Below, piece by piece: positions 47,501 through 60,621 of a DNA stretch of 64,000 nucleotides (the first letter of the stretch is position 1; each line of letters opens with the position of its first letter). The stretch covers positions 3,180 through 67,179 of the forward strand of contig JAHLWZ010000672.1 in NCBI GenBank assembly GCA_020536535.1, read 5' to 3'. This DNA is from Pelomyxa schiedti. Lineage: Eukaryota > Evosea > Pelobiontida > Pelomyxidae. Both the position numbers and the translations under genes were made by a program. A model generated the notes under the pieces. That model searched no databases and had not been told where the DNA came from. It worked only from the letters and a program-made list of their open reading frames with translations.

Positions 47501-48138
47501 GCACTGGTGTGCCAGGGGCCACCCAGGAAGCTGAAAGAGGCTGCTACATTCGAAGTCAAACAGGGTAAAAGGACAACAAAGAAACATACCGATGGAAAGG
47601 AAGTTGGACCACCAAATAGAGACTGGGAAATACCCGTTGACTAAAACGGTTACTGGTAATTAGAAGAAATACGTCGTACATGACTTGGGGTCTGTGGAGG
47701 TCGCACCGAAGCAGACACAGGAGGTGTCCATGAAGTTATCTTGTTATTGTGATCAATATAGAAAACTCTTCCACTCGATGGGTCAAAGCCTTCCTCCCAA
47801 CCAGGTGGTAGAGCTACAATACGTATTAATGAGATAGTGTTAAAACTAGCTAAAAAAAAAGCACTACAACAACAAACCTGTTTTAGAGGCTGGCTGAGAC
47901 TGTGACACTGGTTGGGATGCCGGTGGTGTAGGAGTCACCGGTTGTGGGGGTGGTGTGGGAATAGTCCAAGATGTCTCATTTGTGATAGTGTTGTAATAAT
48001 ACGGTCTCCCAGATGTCGGATCGCGGGCCTCGCTCCAACTGGCTATGGAGGGAAAAAAAAAAAAAAAAACAAACAGTGGGTTCGCCGTCTCGGTGGTTGG
48101 TATATGAAGATCTTACGTGGCAGCGGTACCGCTGACAT
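41555..48138 (-). CDS. WW-WW-FYVE-like-armadillo repeat protein
   Basis: Start at 48138 in a 22-nt first exon (MSAVPLP) spliced straight into a WW domain (PSWSEARDPTSGRPYYYNTI, then TNETSW; about 47950-48045). A second WW follows (LPPGWEEGFDPSSGRVFYID, then HNNKITSWTPP; about 47715-47815). A Ser/Thr/Pro-rich linker leads to a FYVE-like finger at about 46870-47080 (CVKCKAAFGIWKRK, YPCSCCTRAFCDGCC and PSRVCDSC). From about 46800 to the stop at 41555-41557 runs a very long array of armadillo/HEAT-type helices (e.g. ILSEQMPKLIDNNLCNALLI, LQPLIGLLSVPDANIK). The finger joins the array in frame when short introns near 46500-46650 are removed, so I call one gene. WW domains bind Pro-rich ligands. The basic PI3P motif of the finger is degenerate (RKYPCSCC for RRHHCRxC). 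Likely a large scaffold on endosomal membranes; this role is inferred. Confidence 0.7.
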
Positions 48139-48583
48139 GCCTCTTGATGGTCGAGTTTTTTTTTTTGTTTCTTTTTTCTTTTCTTTCGTGGTTTTTCTTT
48201 CGTTCTTTTAATCCCTCTTCAGGGGTGAGCCGTCGGATGAGAATGATGGCAAAAAACCAAAACGAACGGTCCCTGATAGCTTTTCTTTTCGTCAATGGGC
48301 AACAACTGGAGTCATGTGAGAGTCCCCAGATCAACATCTGGTGCCTGCCCCAATTCTCATCAGACCAATTCCGTCGCTGTTTAGAAATAGAACCTTTCAC
48401 CAGATAACATCGAGGCAGTCACGTTCTCTCAGAAAACATGAGTATCTCCCTCACTCACATTCAATCAATGGAGCATTTTTCGAGTTGCACAGCGAGTGAG
48501 GGTCTGATCAAAACAGCCGAGTCAGTGGAGAGACGAAAAACAGAGGCGAAAAAAAACAAAGTGGAACAACAAACAAAAGTTTG
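48139..48583. promoter_or_regulatory. Divergent promoter spacer
   Basis: 445 bp between the WW-FYVE-armadillo gene and TRAPPC8. It includes T-runs at 48151-48180 and no recognisable gene, tRNA or repeat. Confidence 0.4.
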
Positions 48584-51500
48584 ATGCAGCCAACCAGCGA
48601 CAGCCTCACTACGAGCGCGGCTCCTGCCCCCAACCACCCTCTCTCGTCCGCGACGTCCCATAATGGCAGCAGCAACGGCACCCCTCCGCCCCCGCTGATG
48701 CCCGCCCCTTCCACCTCAACATCACCCCCTCTCAATCACAACACCACCAACAACAATAACGGCCAACAGCAGCACCAGACGGCACAACCACAACAACAAC
48801 CACTCCCACTGTTTTTGGCTCCCTTGGGATCTGTGGGATACACAGCACCCACTTTGGTACCTGTTTCGGTTCCGCCGTTGATGCCCCCGGGCCTGGCAAT
48901 CCCAACCTCCACCCCATCGAATCCCACAATTGCAACAACCGCCGCCGCCACCAACGTGCTATCGCAGTCCGCTCCCATAATCCACCCCCCGGCGCCACTT
49001 CCCGCCAACACCACCACGCCGACTACGCCACTTCTCTCGGTCTCGGTGCTCCCCACGCCCCCCGCCCATAATAAACCACCGCCGCCGCCGCTCGTCACGT
49101 CGTCGATGGCTGCCGCCGCAATTGCTTCGGCCCACGCCATGGGGCACACTGTGGGCACATCCTCGATTATGGGAGGCAGAATGGCCGACGTGTGTGGTGA
49201 CAAAGGAGGATACACGAGGACTCCTGCCTTTTTTGGAAGGCTCTCATGTGTGCCTGGGGTTCTGGTTTTGACTTCTGTTGAAGTCAAGGCTGTTGTCAAC
49301 AGGGTATTTGGTTCTGAGACCTCTTTGGCTGACCTTTTGACATCTGTTTATCTGGAAGGTTGGTTTGACTTTTTTTTTGTATCACTCACATTTGGATTCC
49401 TTACTGTGGTTATATTTTTGTGCAGAAGTATTTTCCAGGCAAGACCCAAAGTTTGAGTCACAGCCTCTGTACTTCTACTCCGAGCAAGGAGTTATTGGGT
49501 ATAGAGGAGATCAACAACCTTTATTAAGTCAAGCTATGGCCGCCTTTTCTCAGCAAGAGAGAATGGCACAAAGTTATGGCCTTTCTGCACTTGCTACTCC
49601 TGACGACGTTGCACAATTTAAAAGGAGTGAGTGCCTTCTCCTTCTCTGGAAACATGTTTTCCCCCACTTATCCTCGTTTTTTCACAGATTTCCCTAATGC
49701 CACTCCATGGTATGCATTTTACCGGTGGATTCACACAAAAGTCCAAGGCTGTAGTCCATATGATTTTGTGTCACACCCTGTTGCTTGTAAGATGCCTTTG
49801 GAATTTTCTTTTATGTCACACATTCTTTTAGGTGTGCTCGTTTGCTCTGCTCATGCACACACGACAGCTAATGTTGTATCTGCATTCAACACACTTTGGC
49901 CTCCAGAACAGTGTGCTTCCTCTGATTTTTTTCTCCTCCCACTTTTCTTAGCTTGTTGACTAACATGGGTACCTTCCCAATAGTGGTCCAGCACTGTTTC
50001 GTGATAGATCATTTCTAGATCCAAAAATTGAAAAGTACTACCTTCTATTGCAGCACCAAGGTTGTCAATGCCCTTTTTTTACGAAAAATAGTTCCTTACA
50101 TCCAAATTTCAGATGCTCCTCCAAAGTTCGCGGAACCTCTCCTTGAAGAGATGAGGGGGAAATTATCTCAAACCAACTGCTCTCTTCTAAAATTACTCTC
50201 ACTGGCAACGCCTCCAATAGTTACACCAGAACCTCGGTTTCCATTTTCTCTATTCACTCCACTTTTCCCTGGAATGCCCGTAAGTCATCCTTCTTGGTCG
50301 ATTTTGTTAACCAATCCAATCAGGTTCCACCTCCCGACAAGCTTGCCATTGATGATTTTGTAAAGCAACACTTGCATCCAAAAATCTTGGCCTGGATACA
50401 TAGAATAATAAATAACTATTCTCAGCAGGTTTACTATAAAATTCCAATGAAATTATTTTATATTTTTAAGGTCACCTATGCAAGAAAAACTTTGACAAAT
50501 CAAATGAGTCGCTGGTTTGGCAGGAAACAACCTTGTCCACACCCTGACTTGTAAGTCTATTTTGTAATTGGAATACTTGGGAGAAATCAACTCACCTAAC
50601 AATTTCACAATACAGAGCATCCCTTCCCCTTGATTATCTGACAAGAAGGCTGGCTGATTTTTACATGCTAGATCAAGACTTTGATAAAGCTGTAAAGAGC
50701 TATGAAATTTTTCTGAAAGATAATGATGGGAACGTAAATTTAAAGAAGTGCTTAGCCGCAGCAACGGTATTCACTCGTACCCTCCCCTTTTCTGAACCGT
50801 CTTAGGAACACATTGCTCTTGCACATTTCCTTATTGGGAACAATATGTATGATAGCGACTACTATTATAAGGCAGCTCGAGAACTATACAAGCAAAGGTT
50901 TGAAATAGAAATGTAATTCTTTTCCTAACAGAATAAAGTGGTGACTCGAAAAATGCCTTAAGAGTGTCAATGATGCACGGCAGTATTTTGTGGTATAGAA
51001 AAGACTTCAGGAATACTGACGATTTATACAGTGCTCTCTCTGAACAAGTAATTTCTCCCTCATTTCAGCCATCCTTAGCATTCCTTTCTCAGCCAGAAAG
51101 TGACGAACTTGCTTCAGCAATTCTTGCTGAACAGTCAGCTTTTTGTGCCATGTGGGGGCAACATGTAACATCTCCAAAGAAAATTTGCTTAAGGTTGCAT
51201 AACATGTTTTCCTCCTTTTTTTCATTGTTTGTGTAGAATCCTTTCAGCTGGAGCAAAATATGGAACAGCAAGACAGGTTTTTAAGAAATTCCCACTCAGT
51301 TGTCCTGACGAAAAACAAAAAAAAATTACAACTTAAAGCCTGTTCACGCAATGAGATGTTATAAGCTTGTATATTCATCATTCATAAATAGAAGATGGTA
51401 CTCTCTGGAAAACCATCTCAATTTCGCAATGGTTCGATTTTCATATGATCTAAAAAAAATCGATGAAGCTGTGGAGTTTTCTACAAGACTTCTACGTGGG

Positions 51501-54410
51501 GCACCAAACCTCCCATTGCACATCCAAAATACAGTCCTGCGTCAATTCGTGTTCCTACTTAAGGTAGTTTTCATTCTATAAGATTCAGGTTTTTACCTTA
51601 TCCATGGCATTAGGCACGAGCAGAGTTTCATGCCCATGACATCCCTGAACTGCCACTGCCAGTCATTAAAAAGAAATCTTTGTCTATTTATTTAAATGAT
51701 GACCCTCTTTTATGTGCTTCAAATAAGTGCCCAATGCCAACAAATTTTATGTAGCTCCCCGTTTTTGGGAAATCAATGTTTCTAAAACTAATTTAGGACC
51801 TTGAAAAGCATGGGAGATCATGTGGCTATCATCGGTGAGACAATGAAAGTTGAACTTGAAGTCATAAACCCGATGCTGATGCCACTCCAATTTGATTCTG
51901 TACAACTTGTTGCCCTGCATTCTCATTCAGGTCACACTTTAGCTTTTAGTGCCTGTGTTTATGTGTACTTAGGTTTTGAAGAACAACCTTGTTTCGACGT
52001 GTCCCCCATCGATCTTGTTCTTGCTCCTTGTGAAAGCAAAAAGGTTTTTTATCTTGTAATGGATGAAGAATCATGTCGCAGGTGATAAATTGCCATTTTT
52101 TAGATAGAACTGTCTCTCACTCCCCGCACTATTGGGAATCTGACATTGCTGGGTGTTTCATTCCAGCTTTGCCGGGCAATCCTTGGACAAGTTCACTTCC
52201 TCCCAGAACACTTTTCTATCCTCCCTTCACCAGCGACTCCACAAAGCAAGCCAGAATTACCAAAGATAGCCATATTTAATGAAATGCCTCACTTGACCTT
52301 GGAGGCTGATGTTTCACCCAATGTTCTGGAAGGTGAGGTTTGTGGTGTTGCATTGCTACTGAGAAATGAATCTGCGAACATGCCAATTTATCATGTTGAC
52401 GGAGTCATCACAAGACCAGAATTTTTTTGCTCAATGACAGATTCCCCTACACCAATTTCAGTACAGCCACCCTCACCATCAACACCACCCCTTGGGAATG
52501 CAGACCCACAGCTTTCTGACACTATCAGTACCACTGACCCAAAAAAAGAGAACAGTATCCCATGTCCTTGTCCAGAATATTTAATGCCAATTGATCCAAT
52601 CGAACAAATCCCACCTGGTGGGGAAGCCAAAATCAACTACTTCATGAGGTAATCTTATTTTTCTCAGTGTACCTTGAGTTTGATTTTCTCTCCCGTTTCC
52701 AATATAAAACACAAATTTCTCAGACCACCGAAAACTGGATTACAGCAGCGTTATGTAACACTTCTTCATTTATTGGCAGAAAAACTCACTCACTTTTACA
52801 TAAATAACACCCAAGACTTTTCATATTGCTCTTCGGTATGAAAGTTCCCCAACAAGCCCTCCTGTTCCTTCTCCTCCCCCCCCACCACCCCCCCCGGCAT
52901 CTCCCCCTTCGGTTTCTCAACGACAATCAATGCCACCTCTATATTCCGGCCTTCTCTCTCCTTCAGAACTCTCACCCTCTCTTCTATCTTCAACTCCAAT
53001 CACGCAATCCCCTAACGGTCCAGCACTAACAGTTGGAGGAATGCCTTTAAACACATCTTTATTGTCGTCAACACCAGTAGTGTTGACACGTCACCATAGC
53101 CAACCACAAATACAGTCTCCACAGATTCACACTTCACAGTTAGCACCCCCAACAGAACCACCACTCACCTGCCGATATGTGCATAAACATTACGAGATCA
53201 ACGTGTTCCCATCTGTACACATAGTCCAATATCTGCATCCATCCACATGCTCATCGCAAACACGAATTTTGCAGCTTAAGGTAGTTGGTTATTCTTTGTT
53301 GGTATCCCCCTTACCCATATGCAATAGGTTACAAATCTTCACACGCAATTCAATTTATGGCCATTCCAAGTGAGTTGTATCAGCAGTAACTGGTCTTTAT
53401 CAATGTTATGTGAACAGTCTTGCAAACAATGCCTAATACCACCAAAGGTTTTTTCCTTTTCTTGTTTCAGTATTCTAATTCTGGTGTTTCAACATTAGTC
53501 AACAGCAAACATACTACTTAAAGTAACCCCCAACACTACCCACAATCCAACATCATCAGTCATCCTTTCTCAAGCACCAAAACGTGATGTCATTGACGTT
53601 ACACAACCACCTTACTCAAAATTTGCAGCAGTACAAGGCAAAGGCACTTCCAAACCATTACAATTCAAGACTTATTTTAGCTTTGCCAGAAAAAATAAAA
53701 ACAAAAGGATCACCATCAGTTTTACAAGATTCCCAGCTTATTGTACTGTGGGAGTTCACTCACAGTGGACGAGTCATGCGAGGACAGTACAACACTCCTC
53801 TCTGTCCGATTGACCTCACAGTCGCTGGGGTATGTGCAACCGTGGAGCCTGCTGCTATTCCCACAAACCACAACTTTGTCACAGAAAGGTCCTTTTCCCC
53901 ACATATGTGTTATTTTAATACCCTGCCTGGTATTCCCTCCCCTTAATTGTAACTCCACAAAGATGCTGCACCACCCCTGTCAGTTTCACACTACGGAACA
54001 ATAGCACCGTAAAAAAAACGGTATCCATTGACACATGCCTGGATGCCCAGAGGTATGAAAACACATTACTCCTCCTCTTATCCTAATATCACACTCCAGT
54101 ACACCCACTCTATTCTGGTCCGGTCTCTGCTCCACCAAGATGGATGTGGAGCCTAACTGTATCGGCACAATGACCACCAATGCGTGCTTCCTGCACAGGG
54201 GCATGTATGACCTGAACTTAGTGAAGGTAACTCCAACACTTCCAAATTCACAACCAACAATCTACCTCCACATCCATGTAATAAATAATAATATTTAAAT
54301 ATCACCCAGAACATTACATAACTCAACTGTCAAAGGTGAGTGTTGCCGATTCTGATAAGAGGACCACAACAACAGTCAATGTTCCTCACCACCTCGTTAC
54401 TCTTTCATGA
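48584..54410 (+). CDS. TRAPPC8: TRAPPC8 / Trs85-like TRAPP subunit
   Basis: Start at 48584 (MQPTSDSLTTS) with a long Pro/Thr/Ala-rich leader not seen in animal TRAPPC8. Conserved parts follow: the segment FNTLWPPEQ, the hallmark MSRWFGRKQPCPHPD, and LTRRLADFYMLDQDFDKAVK with YEIFLKDNDGN, a TPR-like helical region. A later beta-sandwich region reads GETMKVELEVINPMLMPLQF and then ILGQVHFLPEHFSILPSPA, which fits the IgD-like C-terminal half. The tail ends DKRTTTTVNVPHHLVTLS at the TGA 54408-54410. TRAPPC8/Trs85 is the defining subunit of TRAPPIII, which activates Rab1/Ypt1 in ER-Golgi traffic and autophagy. At least 15 short introns are implied; exons around 50850-51350 and 52650-52800 were not fully resolved. 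Confidence 0.8.
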
Positions 54411-54457
54411 TGGGAAAAAAAGTGGAAGAAAAGGAAAGAAATTTTTTCTTGTGTTTA

Positions 54458-57400
54458 TCATTCACTTGTTCTTGGCTTCTTGTTGTATCTGAATCCTTCC
54501 ATTTGGTTTTGTGCATTCTTTGTGGCTGTTTCCATGTGGAACACCGGGATATCTATCTCTTCCTCCCTGTCATCTAGAGTCCCATCATCTACAGGCTGTG
54601 TGAGTCAATGAAAAGTACGAAAGCAAACAAACCGATTGGGATTGGCCTTGCAGAGGGTCGTTTCACCTACTTGGAAGTCAGCTGAGAGGGACATAGTTCT
54701 AGAGAGATTACTGGTGGACTGGTGGTTTCTTCTGTGGCCTCGTCATCCCCCTGACTCTCGGAATTTCCTGATTTGCGTCTCCGGGTCCTGGACTTAGTCT
54801 CCCGGTAATTGGCCATGCGTTCTGCATAGGTATCCACTACCTCCATGATATCATGGAGAAATTGCGTAACAACCTCTTCAGCATCCTTTCCCTGTTTGCC
54901 TTCAAAGTCAGCTGTACCCAGACTATCTGTGTGCCCATCAAGGGCTTGGCCAACAACATCCAATTTGCGCTCAATCAGCTCCCTAATCGCTATGGTGGTT
55001 AAATAGCGGAGAGTTAAGGAATAAAACCAGATCATTTCATCAACTGTGTTCCGGGCAATGAGGTATTGTATAGTAACTGCATTCCTCTGTCCAATCCTAT
55101 GGATACGATCTTCTGCTTGCCTGAGTGCCTACATCATCAAAAAGTGTCACTTCCAAACACAAAGGTCGCAGTGAAAAGGGAGCAGACCCCTGGATTCCAA
55201 AACAACTCGGCAAATATTGCTTGGGAAGCAGCAGTAAGGGACAGTCCTACACCGCATGCTGTTATGCTTAGTAACGCAACTCTACAAGACGAGTCCTCTT
55301 GAAAGACTTGCACAAGGCCGTGCCTTTGTTGAGCAGGAGTCTTCCCATCAATACGTATAAATGAAACTCCTTTTGTCTGTAACATCTAAGATGGGGAAAA
55401 GCACGGAAGATGAAATACCTTCAGGCAGTTGGAAAGACCATCTAGGACATCTTGGTGGTGTGCAAAGACCAAGAATTTCTCGGAGCAACCCTCCAACTTA
55501 TCGGTAATAAAATCGGTTACGAGAGGGAGTTTGGCAGCCCCTGAATAATACAAATAAATGAGGATGTAAATAATGCTCGGTCAATGCCAACCGGAGTTTC
55601 TGTAGAGTTCATAAAGGAGTCTCTTAGCTTCAGATCGTGAGCTTTGCTCATCTTCCGCAGTGTCACCTGGTTCAGCCCATCGTTGGTTCGAAATTAGATG
55701 AAAAAAGTGAAGCTTACCCTTCCTAGCATGACGTAAATCAGAAAAAATCTGGTGTATGATTTCGACATGAGATTCCACAATGCCAATGTAAATCTAACCA
55801 AAGAATCCAAGAATAAGCTTATCTTGGATTCAACAGAATTACCCTTTCTCTTCTTTTCTCAGGGAGTTCGGTGAGAACCTCTTGTTTTAGTCGACGGATC
55901 ATACAAGTACCGAGTAGAACATTAAGCTCCTGCAAGTTGGTGGCTCCATCAAAATTCCAACCAAATCTGGTCTTTTCCAAAATTAGAATATAAGCTGAGG
56001 AAAAGTTAACATGCCCGCTGTCCGCCACAGTATCTCAGACCAAACTCCATAAAATTGGGAAACATTCTTGGGTCAATTGCGTCTATTTGCGTGTACAGTT
56101 CTTGTGGACGGGAAAGAGCTGGAGTTCCTGAAAGAAGTATTGCATGCCTTGCTTGCTTTCCGTTTGTTTTTTGAGTTGCGACATAGGAAATCTGGTTCAA
56201 GACATACCTTCAAAAGTTGAGTTACGCTTCTTGTCCTTTTTGCTACACGGTTTTTCAAGAAATGACTCTCATCGGCAATTACAATCTGGGCACAGAATTG
56301 GAAATGAAAAGAATGCAACAGAAATGCCTTAAAGTTTCTCTTTTGTAGCATGGGGAGCAACTTGCAGACAAGATCGTAAGACATTATTACAATTTGACCG
56401 GTCTCCACAGAGGTCTTTCCTGTCATGATCACGTTTATGTCATCGCCACCAACTCCCAGCCAATCTTCAAACATCTTCATACTGTCGGAAAAACCACCAT
56501 AAGAAAAGAGAGGATTACTGTTGCCCATTGCAGTCTCAACGAAGAAGGCGCTATAACCAGCAAAGGCCAATCAATTTTATAATAAGCTGCTATTCCCATT
56601 GCTTGAATTGTCTGAAATGTACAATTTGATAAACGAAATTTTAAAGAGTCGTTATACTTTCCCCAGTCCCATGTCATCAGCTATCAGACAACGTCCTTTG
56701 TGTTGAATTCCAAAACTAAGGAGGGTAAGAGACATCTCAGCCGACTGTGCATGGAATAACCTAATTCCCAGTCTCTGAAAAGGAAACAAAGCGTTTCTCA
56801 TCTTGCCTGGAAATACTGACATGTCAACAGTCACCTTACTGAGGTAAGAGCGTTTTCAGTGTAAAGTGGATGGTGATAAGACCTCAGGAGTTGTTTCAAC
56901 AGTGCGGATAGCATTTAAAACGGTTGTTGGTATCCGTTTAATTGTCACTGAGGAAGACAGAGTTTCAAGATTGGATAAAAGTGCCCTGTAGGAAGCAAGA
57001 GGAAAACTCCACCACTTGCTGGCAGAATCTATGTGAGTTGAGTTGCAGAATAAAACGAAGAACTCCAAAAGCACCATAAAAGCTGCCGGAAATGGTTTGA
57101 AAAATCGCAGCAGGCGTCCCTTGTGGATTACAGCCTGTGCCAAAGGTTTTTGCTGACATAAGGCTAAACTCAATGACAATTGGAACAAGTGTTGTGAGCT
57201 TTTGGACTGAGGAGGAGTGGGAAGGCTGTGAATTAGATGGTTGAACAACAGGCTTTTGTACAGTGCCAGAGTGTGGTAATGGTAGTTGTGACTGTGGTGT
57301 CTTGGGTGGTTGATTTGGGGGTTGGCTCAGGGACAACGGCTTCAATGCTCCAGGAGGTGAAACATTATGGTGTTGTGTTATGCTTTGCTGTGGTGATGTG

Positions 57401-58170
57401 CGGTTGCACTGTGCAGGAAGAGGCTTTGCAGTGGGTGACGTGGAGCTACGATATTGTGCACTGATCATCACATTTGGTTGCTGGCTACCAGTTGGTATGG
57501 ACTGGGGAGAAGAGACTGGTGATTTACGTGCATTGGGCTGTGATGAACAAGGAAACTGGCTTTGCATGAAGGCGGCTTGGTTTCGAAAGTGCTCCGTAGG
57601 CGTAACTGTCCTCCGTGCCAAAGGCGAACACAATTGCACTGGGGGAGGCGGTGACTGAGACTGAGACCGGGGCTGGGGCTGACACTGCAAGCCCCGTCTC
57701 TGAGAAAACGACGACAAAGGAGTACCGCTGCCCTTGCCACTGGAATTAGCAGAATTTCGCAGAGAGCCACTATTAATGACAGAGTTTGACTGCTGAACAC
57801 TCGTATTGTGAAAATGTCCACACAAAGAGTTCTGAGATGTGCTACTCCCAGGCGATCGATTGTTCACACCCGAAGACATCGATACAGAAGAAGAAGACGT
57901 TGTCGTGGTGGTAGTAGCAGACGTACACCCAGGTCCAGATCCAGAGTTGTCGTAGACCGTCGTCGTAATCTTATTCCCGGTGGTGGTTGTATCAGATCCG
58001 GTAGTAGGTTGATGCAGGGCGAGTTTCAACGCTGTTTCTTGTTCGAACTCGTCCAGATCTGCCGCGGACACCCAGTCGAATGCCGCATCCACCGAATCTA
58101 GATCTTCCGCTGATGGCACCCAGTCGTACGACGCCGCACTGTCGTCGTTTCCGTTGTTCGCGTCACCCAT
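54458..58170 (-). CDS. SMARCAL1: SMARCAL1-type annealing helicase (HARP + SNF2)
   Basis: Start at 58170 ([20 protein letters not shown]), stop at 54458-54460. The N-terminal 320 residues are Ser/Gln/Pro-rich. A HARP-type segment follows ([20 protein letters not shown], about 56950-57030), then the SNF2 ATPase: motif [20 protein letters not shown], motif Ia [15 protein letters not shown], motif [13 protein letters not shown] (DESH in place of DEAH/DESH, as in SMARCAL1), motif [15 protein letters not shown], motif [15 protein letters not shown] and motif [13 protein letters not shown]. This HARP-plus-SNF2 order is specific for SMARCAL1, which rewinds RPA-coated DNA at stalled forks. A normal N-terminal RPA-binding helix is not obvious. 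An acidic-basic C-terminal extension ends KKPRTSE. Its stop is 47 bp from the convergent TRAPPC8 stop. Confidence 0.9.
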
Positions 58171-58288
58171 TTTTAAAAAAAAAAATGATTAAAACCTGCC
58201 AAACGTGGGATTTTGATTTTTTTCCTGAGGGGTGGGAGCAAGAAGAGCGCCAGGGTTATTATGGGTGGTGAATGGTAGGATTCGGGAA
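58171..58288. other. Spacer between two minus-strand genes
   Basis: 118 bp with the SMARCAL1-like promoter and the 3' end of the upstream intronless gene. An A-run lies at 58173-58184. Confidence 0.3.
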
Positions 58289-60566
58289 TCAGAGCCAGTG
58301 AAAGGGAGAAAGAAATGAAAGGATATGGTGCACAGCGTGTTGTGGCAACCTTCCAATGGCATGTGGTTGTTGTTGTTGTTGTTGTTGTTCTTGTTGAGGC
58401 CTGGCTTTTGATGATGGGTTGTTGTGCAACCAGCAGAGCAACACGGTCTTGAGGACGTGGACCTTGAACCACCACGGGAAGAGGTTCTGCCTCTCCGGGT
58501 CCCACAATTGCGCTGCCACGAAGAAGCGGTCCATACTTGGGCTCTGCGGGTTCGCCCCCTCTCCCTTCACTGTGAACTGCTCCATCACGTTGCGTTCGCC
58601 GCTCCTTTCACGCTCCGGCACAGCCAGGCCATGGCACATCAGTACCTCCGTGACTTCCAGGTATCCCCCCTTAATAGCACTCAGAACGAGGTCCGGGGAG
58701 TTCGGGATGTCGCGAGGCCGGCACAGCGGCAGGAGCCCGCGGACCAGGTCGGCTTTGCCGTGCGAGGCTGCCCAGGCCAATACGTTGGTGCGGTAGTCTG
58801 TGTGGTTGAAGAACGGCAGGCGGATCCCCATGTCGAAGGCCTCTTGGATTTCCGGGGGGATGGGGCCCGGGTCCGCCCAAAAGTGCAGCTGCTTAGGCTC
58901 CAATCGGCTCAGCACCGCGAGCTTCGTGACTTGTTGGGCGGAGGATTTCTTTTCCAGCAGCCACTTGATTACAATCTCGAGGCTTTGGGCGGCCGCGTTG
59001 CTGAGCCGCTGTATCGGGGCTTGTTCTTCGGCCTGAAGTACTGGGAGTGAGAAGGGTGCCTTTCTTGGCTCGCGGGGTGGTGGAGGGAATTGGCTGATAA
59101 GGATGGCTTTGAGAAGGTGGATTAGGCGTTCTCCAGCTTTTCCGGCCAAATGAGTCTTTAGGGTTTTTTGAAGGAATTCTTCTAAGTTAGGCACCTGCTT
59201 TAAGAGTACCAGTACAAGCTCTTCATTCTTCTCAGTCAAGGGTAGCATTTCTGGGAGATAACATGACTCAATGAACCGGTTCAAGGAGGAACCGCCAAAA
59301 ACGCGTGCTTCCAACAACTGTGCCACCGCGCTTTTCCTCACTGATGTCGATGCTGCCAAAAGTAACGCTCTAATCATGCACTGCGGGTCGATGGTTCCAA
59401 ATTGCTGACACATTCCAAATTGGGAGATGTGGTTTTCCATGCCACTTTCCACTTGAGTTGCGTGAATTATAAGTTCTCTTACTCTATTCGCACTGGTTTC
59501 CATTGAACGTTTGTTTTGTGGTTTGGATTGATTGAGCTTCTTCATCAAACCAGCAATCACGGACCCAAACTGAGGAAGATCTTTGATTGTGGTGCTGCAG
59601 AACTTCAACATCTGGAACAGGAGTCCATTGTAACCTGTACTGTGCCTTGCCAACGCTTGTTCAAACAAGCACTCAACTGAACTTTGACTCAACCTTGCAA
59701 ACACTTGCTCCACAGAGAAAAGGATTTCCAGGATTTGTGGCGAACCTTCTGCGGCGGCAATCGTGACAGCTTTCACAACGAGTTTTTCTTCAACAGTTCC
59801 TCCAGAAATGATTACAGGGATGATGAGCAACGGTGCTTGAAGACACTCGCTACTTTCACTTCCAATGTGATTCTCAACGAATTCTAGGATGGTTTTCATA
59901 TTCCGAGGATCAACAAAACACAGCATTGTCAACTTTGAAAGGAGCTGTGTGATGAACTTGGGGGACATAGAGGCGAAGGCGCAAGGGCCCTTCACAGTGA
60001 ACATTTCCCAAAGTTGCATCAGAGCAGTAAGAATACGGGCACTGGTGTTGTTGCCCGGTTGTCTTAGGAATTCCACAGCAAGCTTTGAAGCGTGATCGGG
60101 CAAAGTGTCCCAGCCATTCAACCAACCAAGTAAGTTTAGTGCGGATTCGGATTCCCTTTCAATTCCAGCAACTGCAAGCTCGAATATCTCGCAGACGTCG
60201 AGAACCAGCCGCGGCAGGACAGGAGCCAGGTTGACGCAGCACGTGAGTAGCTCGTCGCACGCGGAGCCAAGCAGCGCCTGGCCCCGCGCGACCGCGGCCA
60301 GCTGGGCAGCGAACGGCGCGAACAAGTGCTGGCACCCGCGGGCCCACGCCAGCCGCTTCAGCACGGCGGCCGCGGCGGACCTCTCCGTGCGGTCGTCGGG
60401 CCTGCCGGCCACGCGGAAGGCCATGCCCAGCGGGACGGGCCCCAGGCAGCCGCGCACCTCGTCGTTCCATATGTCGAACCCAGAGATCATCTTGCGGAGC
60501 GCCTCGTCCATGCACAGCAGCAGAACCAACTCGTAGTGGTGCCTGGTGCCCCGCGCCTGCGCCTGC

Positions 60567-60621
<55 letters not shown>

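Noticed and set aside
48736-49299. Minus-strand Gly/Val-rich frames
   Set aside because: Antisense of the Pro/Thr-rich leader of TRAPPC8.
59910-60536. Plus-strand frames opposite the intronless gene
   Set aside because: Antisense shadows of a long coding frame; Ser/Arg-rich with no motif.
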